From the NCBI GenBank assembly GCA_025357895.1, contig JANYLL010000241.1, positions 1 to 13,055 of the forward strand: 13,055 nt of DNA, read 5' to 3'. The position numbers were made by a program, and so were the translations under genes. This document shows, in pieces, positions 6,511 through 13,055 of the stretch. Below the pieces are notes generated by a model. That model saw only the letters and a list, made by a program, of their open reading frames with translations, had not been told where the DNA came from and ran no database searches. The DNA is from Ignavibacteriota bacterium. GTDB lineage: Bacteria; Bacteroidota; Ignavibacteria; Palsa-1295. Position 1 is the first letter of the stretch. Each line of letters begins with the position of its first letter.

Positions 6511-9435
6511 TTAGTTTGTAAATGATACAGGTATTTTTATACTTTCGGATGCCAAATGAAAAACAAGATCTCCGAAGTATTTATACCCTCCTGTCAATTC
6601 AGGAATATCATCTTTTGGTGAAACAGTAAAGTACTCTGTCTGAGCAGGAGAAAGAAGTTTTGAAGATGGCGATACATTGCATAAAATGGCATCATATTTA
6701 TTTTTTGATTCAAGTTCGCGGCGTTCACGGATAAGTAACCTGAATGAATGCGGCTTCTGCGGATCGGCAAGACCGCCGCGAAATTTGAGAGTATACGCAG
6801 TGAGGGTATCATTTTTTGGAAATGCCATTTTAATATGACAGTCACGAAGATCAAATCCTGCATTAACAGCAGCAGACTCATCAGGTTTGAGAATTTGAAA
6901 TGCAATGTCAGTAAAGAGATTATAGTCTTCACGTGAAAGTGAGCAATTAAACTCGATCTCCGTTTCTCCCGGACGAGCATTGAACTTATAGAGATACGTA
7001 TCACCTTCTCCAATAAGTGTATCAATATAACGGTCGTAGCCGATCACATCGATTCGTGCAGACTCAAATAGAAGATCAGAAGCGCCAGAGTTTGTAATTC
7101 TAATTTTTCCGGATACTTTCCCTTTCGAAGGAAGAGACAACCATTCTTGTTTTACCTCAAGGAGTATTGCATCAACTTTTAGATCGACGGATGATTCCGC
7201 TTCATCATCCGAACCAAGTCCACGTTTAACAATTATCTCCCAAACACCTTGTTCGATATCGTCACCGGTAATAGTGCGTGATGATTCATCTTTATTACCG
7301 GGCTTAAGATGAACATACGAGAATGTCCTGCCGTCATTATTGATAATGGTCGCATCAATGTTTGTAGCAAGGTCGCGTGAGCTTAGAGAAATTTTTACAG
7401 ATTTCGCACCGGCAGGAATCATAAAAAATTCGCGGGCTAATTTTCCTCCGCGCACCTTCATATCTTTGATCTCAGATCTGAAAAGATTTTCAGGCGAAAG
7501 ATAATGTGGGATCACGACGGTGTTCCATAACTCAAATTCAGGTGTAGATGAATTTGCTGAGCCTTTCGCGAACCCAAGAATTTTTGCACAATACAGTCCG
7601 GGCTTTTGTAATTGTTTTGGATCATAGTTTACTAAAACCTGGAAAGTACCTTCACCGCGCCGATAAACACTTGCTTGAACCGGCTCAAGCCAAGGCGCTG
7701 TAGAACGGAGATCAAAAGCGTTAAAACGTAATAATCGATCTCTGGTTTTTGGCTCTGATGATTCAAATGGTAAAATAGTAAAAGCTGTCCGTTCTCCATT
7801 CTTGGGGTAAATACCATTACGATAAAATGCAGCAGTACCCTTTTTCACGCTGCTTGGAACAGGTACGGAGATGAGATATTGATGAGGATGAAAATTTTTC
7901 AGATGCCAAGTCCGAAGATAATCAAATGCGTTAGGAACATTGATCATGCCTGCCCCTTGATCGAGAAGGGTCATATTTGCAAAGGGTGTCGCGCCCATTT
8001 GCAAAGCACGTTTTACGTCATTTGCATTTGGTCGGTAATCCGGAAACATCTGCTTCATACCGGATATTAGAATTGCACAGCAACCTGTCGTATATGGCGA
8101 GGACATTGATGTACCGTTATATCTATCCCCTGTTACATAATCAGGGACAGTACTGATCGCTGTTCCGGGACTTATGATATCCGGCTTTGCAAGTTCACCA
8201 CCGCGTGAAGAAAAATCCCAGATAATCGGATGAGAGATTTTCAATCCATATAAATCCCTGCCTGTATCATCAGGAAGAGCGGCTCCACTTGTTATTACTG
8301 TACGCGCCGAACCCGGCAAACCAATATTCGAGATTCCGGGACCATCATTGCCTGCAGAAATGCATACCGTGACCTCAGGATGCGCATCAAGCAAAGAATC
8401 GAGCCATTCGTCCATCACGCTCTGTCCTTCAAGTTCAGAACCAATTCCAAAACTCATATTAGCGATTACCGGCTTACCCGTTTCTTGCGCAACTTTAACA
8501 AGGTATTCATACGCACGCTTCATCGAACCGCTGACGGTAACTCCATCCATGGTGTTATCGGCAAATTTCAACGCGATCATCTGCGCGCCGGGAGCTACGC
8601 CATTGAAGCCTGTCTGTCCGTCTATTCTATTTCCTCCTGCAATACCAGCTACATGAGTGCCATGTCCGCCATCAGCAAAATACAGGTTTATTCTTTTTTC
8701 ATCTGGAAAGATGTTTACTGCACCCGTTAGGAATCTTCCGTCGTTCTCTTCGTCATGAGCAGAAGAGCGAAAACGAAAGACATCCTGATTTTCTTTATAA
8801 TTTGCAAGTATTTTTTCATCTGCAACTGAACCATCTGCATCACCATCAACAATTGCAAGCCAATGATCCCTGGCATCCTGAAAAATAACTATCCCGAAAT
8901 TATCATTTTTCTTCTCATTGAAATTCAGATCGCCCAACCCATTCTGAAATCTATACTCCGAAAGTGTTGTAAAAAAATAATTGCCGTCGAATGCCTTTAC
9001 TTGCACTCTATCAAACCCTGTAAGAACCGTCTTACCGTTTAACGTCAATTTATCTCCTTCTTTGTATGCAGACTGCCAGTAAAGATCACCTGTTCCCGCA
9101 AAATCCTGTACATCAATTATTTTCTTCTTCCCTTCGGAAGTTTCGAGTAATCCTGCAATACCTGGATCAACACCGTCATCTAATATGGCTATAATGGTGC
9201 CTCGCCCGTCATAAGTAGGATGTTCTTTAAGGTAAGTTTCAATTCCGCAGGCGTCGAGCGAGAGAAAGCTCCAATTCGAATTTGTTGCACCGCGTTTAGG
9301 AGAAGCTGCAGGAGTGGTAGACTTCGAAATAGTATCAGGCGTAAGAACCCCTTTTCGCAATAATCCTGTCTGACCGAATGATGGTAAGGAGATAAGACTA
9401 AGAAAAATAAAAATAATTAAGGTGTAGCTTTTCAC
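6511..9435 (-). CDS. Exported tripeptidyl-peptidase II-like subtilisin family (S8) protease
   Basis: The product is a 974-residue serine protease with a signal peptide (residues 1-21, ending PSFGQ). The start is GTG, since the next Met is near residue 286, inside the catalytic domain. The catalytic residues are intact: Asp86 (AILDDGVDPG), His258 (GGHGTHVAG), oxyanion Asn363 (ISAGNDGPG) and Ser443 (NGTSMSSP). The Asp-His distance of about 172 residues reflects the large insert typical of TPP2. Further TPP2 likeness runs beyond the catalytic domain: YDGRG before the Asp, GFNGVAPGAQ after the His, WLEP...VNYDPKQL...PGLY at about 580-620, and GGKLAREFFMIPAGA near 650. Eukaryotic TPP2 is cytosolic, about 1250 residues, and forms giant spindles; this version is shorter and exported. 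No T9SS tail is seen (it ends IPVSFTN), so it is probably periplasmic. Substrate and assembly are unknown. The metal transporter gene follows after 32 bases. Confidence 0.9.
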   Translation of the reverse strand: MKSYTLIIFIFLSLISLPSFGQTGLLRKGVLTPDTISKSTTPAASPKRGATNSNWSFLSLDACGIETYLKEHPTYDGRGTIIAILDDGVDPGIAGLLETSEGKKKIIDVQDFAGTGDLYWQSAYKEGDKLTLNGKTVLTGFDRVQVKAFDGNYFFTTLSEYRFQNGLGDLNFNEKKNDNFGIVIFQDARDHWLAIVDGDADGSVADEKILANYKENQDVFRFRSSAHDEENDGRFLTGAVNIFPDEKRINLYFADGGHGTHVAGIAGGNRIDGQTGFNGVAPGAQMIALKFADNTMDGVTVSGSMKRAYEYLVKVAQETGKPVIANMSFGIGSELEGQSVMDEWLDSLLDAHPEVTVCISAGNDGPGISNIGLPGSARTVITSGAALPDDTGRDLYGLKISHPIIWDFSSRGGELAKPDIISPGTAISTVPDYVTGDRYNGTSMSSPYTTGCCAILISGMKQMFPDYRPNANDVKRALQMGATPFANMTLLDQGAGMINVPNAFDYLRTWHLKNFHPHQYLISVPVPSSVKKGTAAFYRNGIYPKNGERTAFTILPFESSEPKTRDRLLRFNAFDLRSTAPWLEPVQASVYRRGEGTFQVLVNYDPKQLQKPGLYCAKILGFAKGSANSSTPEFELWNTVVIPHYLSPENLFRSEIKDMKVRGGKLAREFFMIPAGAKSVKISLSSRDLATNIDATIINNDGRTFSYVHLKPGNKDESSRTITGDDIEQGVWEIIVKRGLGSDDEAESSVDLKVDAILLEVKQEWLSLPSKGKVSGKIRITNSGASDLLFESARIDVIGYDRYIDTLIGEGDTYLYKFNARPGETEIEFNCSLSREDYNLFTDIAFQILKPDESAAVNAGFDLRDCHIKMAFPKNDTLTAYTLKFRGGLADPQKPHSFRLLIRERRELESKNKYDAILCNVSPSSKLLSPAQTEYFTVSPKDDIPELTGGYKYFGDLVFHLASESIKIPVSFTN

Positions 9436-9570
9436 GCGCAGAATTTTCTCTATAAAATAAAAACGTCGAGTTAGAACAACTCAAGGAGAAAGAAGACTTC
9501 AACATAAAGGAATATTATCAAAGCGGAAACTACCCCCGCCATGTTCCGTGTTAAGGCAATCGCATTTGTG
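9436..9570. other. Divergent intergenic region between protease gene and tRNA-Phe
   Basis: These 135 bases separate minus-strand and plus-strand transcription and must hold promoters for both. I see a short hairpin GAGTT-AGAAC-AACTC (9468-9482) and an AT-rich block next to the GTG start. No convincing -35/-10 pair or TAnnTTTG element is visible on either strand. Confidence 0.5.
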
Positions 9571-9646
9571 GGTCAGATAGCTCAGTTGGTAGAGCAAAGG
9601 ACTGAAAATCCTTGTGTCGGGGGTTCAATTCCCTCTCTGACCACCA
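9571..9646 (+). tRNA. tRNA-Phe (anticodon GAA), CCA encoded
   Basis: The full cloverleaf is visible. The acceptor stem is GGTCAGA (9571-9577) with TCTGACC (9636-9642), all seven pairs matched. The D arm is GCTC (9580-9583) with GAGC (9592-9595). The anticodon stem is AAGGA (9597-9601) with TCCTT (9609-9613), and its loop CTGAAAA has anticodon GAA at 9604-9606. The variable loop is GTGTC. The T arm is GGGGG (9619-9623), loop TTCAATT, CCCTC (9631-9635), with one G-T pair. The discriminator base is A9643 and the CCA end is encoded at 9644-9646. No other tRNA is adjacent and no terminator hairpin follows. Confidence 0.98.
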
Positions 9647-9733
9647 CTTCTTAATAATTACCTCCAAAATTTTCTGCGACTTCTTCTGCATATTCTTGGT
9701 TAAAAGCTGAGATATTTTCTCATTCTTTTAATT

Positions 9734-11473
9734 ATGAATATTCCCTCAAGAATTATTGCATTTGTTTTAGTTATATCTATTCTCTCTGCGCTATCAGGCT
9801 GCAAAAAAGAAGAAGCAGCTCAGATGCGCCCGGCAAAAGGCAGCAAGAAGTTTGGGGGCCGATATACTATCAATGAGATTCGCGGCAATCCATCGAGCCT
9901 TGATCCTGTGAGGATGAATAGTAAAGTTGAGGATGATATTGCTACCAATATCTATGATCGTCTCGTTGATAATGACAGCAAACTTGATCTTGTGCCGGAA
10001 CTTGCACGAAGTTGGGAGATCTCACCCGACGGCTTGACCTATATTTTTCATCTTCGCAATGATGCATATTTCCACGACGATCCCTGCTTTACCGAAGGCA
10101 AAGGAAGAAAATTTATTGCACAGGATGCCAAATATTCATTCGAGCGCGTGTGCGATTCTAAAACGCTTACGATTGGCTTTTGGGTGTATCAGTCCATCGT
10201 TGAAGGTGCTGATGATTATTTTATCCGTGATTCGCTTTCAAAGCTTGGTAAAAACATAAAGGAAGTTACCGGCTTCCAGGTAATGAACGATTCAACGTTC
10301 CTTATAAGGCTTACGAAACCTTATGCTCCTTTCTTAGAGCACCTTGCTACGAGCTTCGGATTTATCGTTGCAAAAGAAGCCGTTGAAAAATACGGCAAGG
10401 ATTTCTTTCAGCATCCGGTAGGAACAGGGGCGTTCATCTTTGACCGCTGGAAGCCCGATGAAGAAATTATTTTAAAACGCAATCCTAAGTATTGGCAATT
10501 AGACAATGCTGGTAACAAACTCCCACTCCTTGATGAGGTAAAATATACTTTTATAAAAGATGATAAAACTCTCTTTGCAAATTTCGAACGCGGCGTTCTC
10601 GATGAAGATTTTACTCTTCCCACTGAAATATTCCAGAATGTCGTCACTCCGGATAAAAAGCTTATGACGCAATATGAAAAGAAATATCAATTGCAGCATG
10701 TGACGGCGATGAATAGCTATTTTATAGATATCCTCTGTACGAGTACGCAATACTCAAACTTAGCGTTGCGTCGTGCAATGAGTTTTGCGATTGATCGTGG
10801 ACAGATCGTAAAATATGTTTTAAAAAATGCTCCTCATGGACCTGCTGAGAATGGCATCGTACCTCCAGGTTTTTCGAAATATCCGATCAATGACGTACAC
10901 GGAATTGCATTCAATCCCGATAGCGCTCGCTACTGGTTAAAACAATCAGGTTATGGCGATGGAGGTAAAGAACTTACTATCACGATTTCAGTCTATAATG
11001 AACCACGGCCGATGCAGATCGCGAATGCAGTGCAAAGTATGTGGCAATCAATTCTTGGAGCGAAGGTTGATCTGCATGTTATGCAGGCAGCGCAACTTAT
11101 TGACCAATCCGAAGACGGAAAGCTCGATGTTTGGGTGACACGCTGGTACGCTGACTACCCGGAAGTAGAAAATTTCCTGAATCTTCAATACGGAAAACTT
11201 GTACCTCCGAGTGCAGATATGAAAAGCTATCCTAATAGTACCCGTTGGAATAATAATGACTTCAATAAATATTTTGAACAAGCGCTTGCAACAACTGATG
11301 AAACGGAGCGCGATAAACTTTATGCAAAAGCAGAAAATATCATGGCTTATGAATCTCCGGCAATTCCCTTGTTTTACGAAGAACATTATCGCCTCTTGCA
11401 ACCTTGGGTCAGAGATAATCCTCTTGATCCTATGAATAGAATTGATTTAAAGTGGGTGTGGCTTGATAAATAA
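9734..11473 (+). CDS. Peptide/solute-binding lipoprotein of an ABC transporter (SBP family 5, OppA/DppA-like)
   Basis: This is a 579-residue extracytoplasmic binding protein. The N-terminus is a lipoprotein signal: a hydrophobic core, then the lipobox L20-S-G-C23 followed by KKEE, so the mature protein is lipid-anchored through Cys23. Family 5 signs appear in order: GNPSSLDPVRMNS (about 51-63), ELARSWEISPDGLTYIFHLR (89-108), AKYSFERV, HPVGTGAFIFDRW with NPKYW, then LALRRAMSFAIDRGQIVKYVL and GIVPPGFSKYP. Such proteins bind di- or oligopeptides and pass them to a permease. No permease or ATPase gene is in the window, so partners must be elsewhere or the protein acts alone. The gene lies 87 bases after tRNA-Phe. 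lysC starts 8 bases after its stop, so the two probably share one mRNA. The ligand cannot be read. Confidence 0.93.
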   Translation: MNIPSRIIAFVLVISILSALSGCKKEEAAQMRPAKGSKKFGGRYTINEIRGNPSSLDPVRMNSKVEDDIATNIYDRLVDNDSKLDLVPELARSWEISPDGLTYIFHLRNDAYFHDDPCFTEGKGRKFIAQDAKYSFERVCDSKTLTIGFWVYQSIVEGADDYFIRDSLSKLGKNIKEVTGFQVMNDSTFLIRLTKPYAPFLEHLATSFGFIVAKEAVEKYGKDFFQHPVGTGAFIFDRWKPDEEIILKRNPKYWQLDNAGNKLPLLDEVKYTFIKDDKTLFANFERGVLDEDFTLPTEIFQNVVTPDKKLMTQYEKKYQLQHVTAMNSYFIDILCTSTQYSNLALRRAMSFAIDRGQIVKYVLKNAPHGPAENGIVPPGFSKYPINDVHGIAFNPDSARYWLKQSGYGDGGKELTITISVYNEPRPMQIANAVQSMWQSILGAKVDLHVMQAAQLIDQSEDGKLDVWVTRWYADYPEVENFLNLQYGKLVPPSADMKSYPNSTRWNNNDFNKYFEQALATTDETERDKLYAKAENIMAYESPAIPLFYEEHYRLLQPWVRDNPLDPMNRIDLKWVWLDK

Positions 11474-11481
11474 CTTCACCA

Positions 11482-12855
11482 TTGTCTAAAATCGTCATAC
11501 AAAAATTCGGCGGTACGTCGGTACAAGATGCCGATGCGATGCGTCGCGCCATTACAATCGTTAAAAAGCATGGTATAAAACGCGGCATACGTTCGCTTGT
11601 TGTACTTTCGGCTTGTGCGGGAGTGACAAATGCACTCATCCGCATTGGTGAGCTTTCACTTCTCGGCAAGATCGAACAAGCGCATAAAGCGATCAGCGAT
11701 CTTGACCAAAGACACTTCGGCATACTCCACGATCTTCATCTTTCATTGAGAAGTGAACAAGAAGCTTCTCTTGCTTTGCGATATATTTGGCGTGAACTTC
11801 GTACATTGGTTCGCGGAGTTGAACTTCTGGGAGAACTTACTCCGAAGATGAAAGATAAGTTGCTTTCTGCCGGAGAACGGGCTTCGACAGTGATCTTCTC
11901 TCATGCCCTCCGCGAAGATCTTGATGATCGACAAGTAACTGTGCATCTCTTTGATGCCCGCGAATTTTTTCTGACCGACTCCCAATTTTGCTCCGCACGA
12001 CCGCAAGTAAATGAGATAGCAAAACAAATGAAATTAATTGGAAAGAGATTAACCTCGGGAGCGATCGGAGTAACACAGGGCTTCATTGGTTCAACGAAGA
12101 GGGGTGAGACAACAACAATAGGACGCGGTGGTTCTGATTTTTCTGCTACTATTATGGGTGTTGCTCTGAATGCGCAAGAAATTCAGATCTGGACAGATGT
12201 AGCAGGTATCTATACGTGTGATCCGCGAATCGTACCCCACGCTTATGCACAGCCATTTATTTCATTTGTTGACGCGAGCACAATGGCATATTTCGGAGCA
12301 AAGGTTCTTCACCCGGAAACAATCGGTCCTGCTGTCGAAGCAGGCATCCCAGTCCGGGTACTTTCTGCAAAAGAACCGGAGAAAAAAGGAACGACAATTC
12401 TCACTCGCCCAACAGAAGATATCGTCGTTGCAGGTATTGCGATCAAGCGTAATATTATTCTCGCAAAAGCATCTGCAAATGCGATGGTACCCCAATGCAG
12501 CACGCTGCCAATTGTTTTTAATGCTCTGAGAACAAAAAACATCGTGCCGCTGGCTACGAGCGTATCATTTGACGATATTTTACTGGCGATCGAAGCAACA
12601 GATAAATATTCAGAGCTTCATGAAGAGATCGATAAAGTTTCCAAATTGGAGTTCTCTCATCACCATGCGCTTCTCACATTAGTGGGACAAGGTTTGCGAT
12701 ATAACCCCGGCATTGCCGCAAAGCTCTTCAATTCACTTAAGCAGATAAATTGCGAAATGATCTCATATGGCGGTTCGGAAAATGCAATAAGTTTTGTAGT
12801 GTCGGAGAATGATGTCGAAACTGCCGCAAAAAATATTCACAAAGAATTCTTTTAA
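11482..12855 (+). CDS. lysC: Aspartate kinase, monofunctional
   Basis: LysC phosphorylates aspartate with ATP to give aspartyl-4-phosphate, the first step toward lysine, threonine, methionine and diaminopimelate for the cell wall. The start codon is TTG at 11482; the first internal Met (residue 20) would remove the essential VIQKFGGTSV segment (5-14), so TTG is well supported. Other kinase signs are VVLSACAGVTN (40-50), LLSAGERAST (127-136), TTIGRGGSDFSA (211-222), and WTDVAGIYTCDPRIVP (237-252) with YFGAKVLHPE after it. The C-terminal third (about 310-457) carries two ACT-type regions, including LVGQGLRYNPGIAAKLF and MISYGGSENAISFVV, usual sites for lysine or threonine feedback. The length of 457 fits a single-function LysC type with no homoserine dehydrogenase fused. 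It follows the binding-protein gene by 8 bases with no Shine-Dalgarno sequence, so translation may depend on coupling. Confidence 0.96.
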   Translation: MSKIVIQKFGGTSVQDADAMRRAITIVKKHGIKRGIRSLVVLSACAGVTNALIRIGELSLLGKIEQAHKAISDLDQRHFGILHDLHLSLRSEQEASLALRYIWRELRTLVRGVELLGELTPKMKDKLLSAGERASTVIFSHALREDLDDRQVTVHLFDAREFFLTDSQFCSARPQVNEIAKQMKLIGKRLTSGAIGVTQGFIGSTKRGETTTIGRGGSDFSATIMGVALNAQEIQIWTDVAGIYTCDPRIVPHAYAQPFISFVDASTMAYFGAKVLHPETIGPAVEAGIPVRVLSAKEPEKKGTTILTRPTEDIVVAGIAIKRNIILAKASANAMVPQCSTLPIVFNALRTKNIVPLATSVSFDDILLAIEATDKYSELHEEIDKVSKLEFSHHHALLTLVGQGLRYNPGIAAKLFNSLKQINCEMISYGGSENAISFVVSENDVETAAKNIHKEFF

Positions 12856-13055
12856 TTTTTTCTGAAAATTATTGTCCCACTGGGAAGTCCGTTAGCAGAG
12901 ACATTGTTCATTGGATAATTATGATCTTTATCTATAAATCGGATACGATTAAAGCTTAGAACAGTAAAAGGTGAAGGTCCTTTAAATTTTAAACTATCTC
13001 CATATAATTGTGGCTCAAGAGTAACAATAATGCTGCCGCCGGGCATATTCATCTG
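12852..13055 (-). CDS. C-terminal fragment of an unrecognised protein, 5' part beyond window
   Basis: The frame is open from the right edge to a TAA at 12854-12852, giving at least 67 residues. It may start outside the window, or at the ATG at 13052 or 13046. It is the only long frame covering these 200 bases, and its codon choice looks like that of the neighbours. The text (GGSIIVTLEPQLYGDSLKF, then PSPFTVLSFNRIRFIDKD, then GLPSGTIIFRKN at the end) alternates hydrophobic and polar residues as in beta-sheet proteins. I recognise no family. It ends tail to tail with lysC, the two stop codons sharing bases. Confidence 0.55.
   Translation of the reverse strand, partial: QMNMPGGSIIVTLEPQLYGDSLKFKGPSPFTVLSFNRIRFIDKDHNYPMNNVSANGLPSGTIIFRKN

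Noticed and set aside
8348..8730. Two plus-strand frames of 102 and 116 residues opposite the protease catalytic domain
   Set aside because: They are antisense to the conserved S8 catalytic core, with no independent start signals or motifs.

Overview
The window looks like chromosomal DNA of a Bacteroidota/Chlorobiota-type bacterium (FCB group). The evidence is a secreted repeat protein that runs into a YPNP-type type IX secretion sorting tail, AT-leaning composition, almost no Shine-Dalgarno sequences before start codons, and a TAnnTTTG-like promoter element. I cannot place it more finely by reading alone. Protein families were assigned by recognising motifs, not by database search.

Layout: from the left edge to 9435 every convincing gene is on the minus strand. 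In transcription order (right to left) these are an exported tripeptidyl-peptidase II-like subtilase, an NRAMP-family metal transporter, sucD, a small rhodanese, ndk, a Nudix hydrolase, an exported protein of unknown function, and a T9SS-exported seven-repeat protein cut by the left edge. A tRNA-Phe gene at 9571 begins the plus-strand half. It is followed by a peptide-binding lipoprotein and, 8 bases later, an aspartate kinase. A minus-strand gene fragment enters from the right edge and meets lysC tail to tail. No stretch over 300 bases lacks a gene. The main gaps are 3198-3345 (one GC-rich palindrome), 5051-5188 (upstream of sucD) and 9436-9570 (divergent region).

How the genes fit together: sucD, rhodanese and ndk form a compact central-metabolism group (substrate-level phosphorylation plus nucleotide exchange). 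The subtilase and the metal transporter are 32 bases apart and probably co-transcribed. The Nudix hydrolase and the unknown exported protein are 11 bases apart. The solute-binding lipoprotein and lysC form a second tight pair, linking peptide uptake and aspartate-family amino-acid synthesis only by position.

Nothing here is a clear new multi-gene system. The points most worth a second look are departures inside known families. The TPP2-like protease is exported and lacks the two glutamates thought to define exopeptidase activity. The NRAMP protein has a rewritten metal site. The Nudix box appears to have a swapped charge pair. The rhodanese has an unusual CHCGGG loop.
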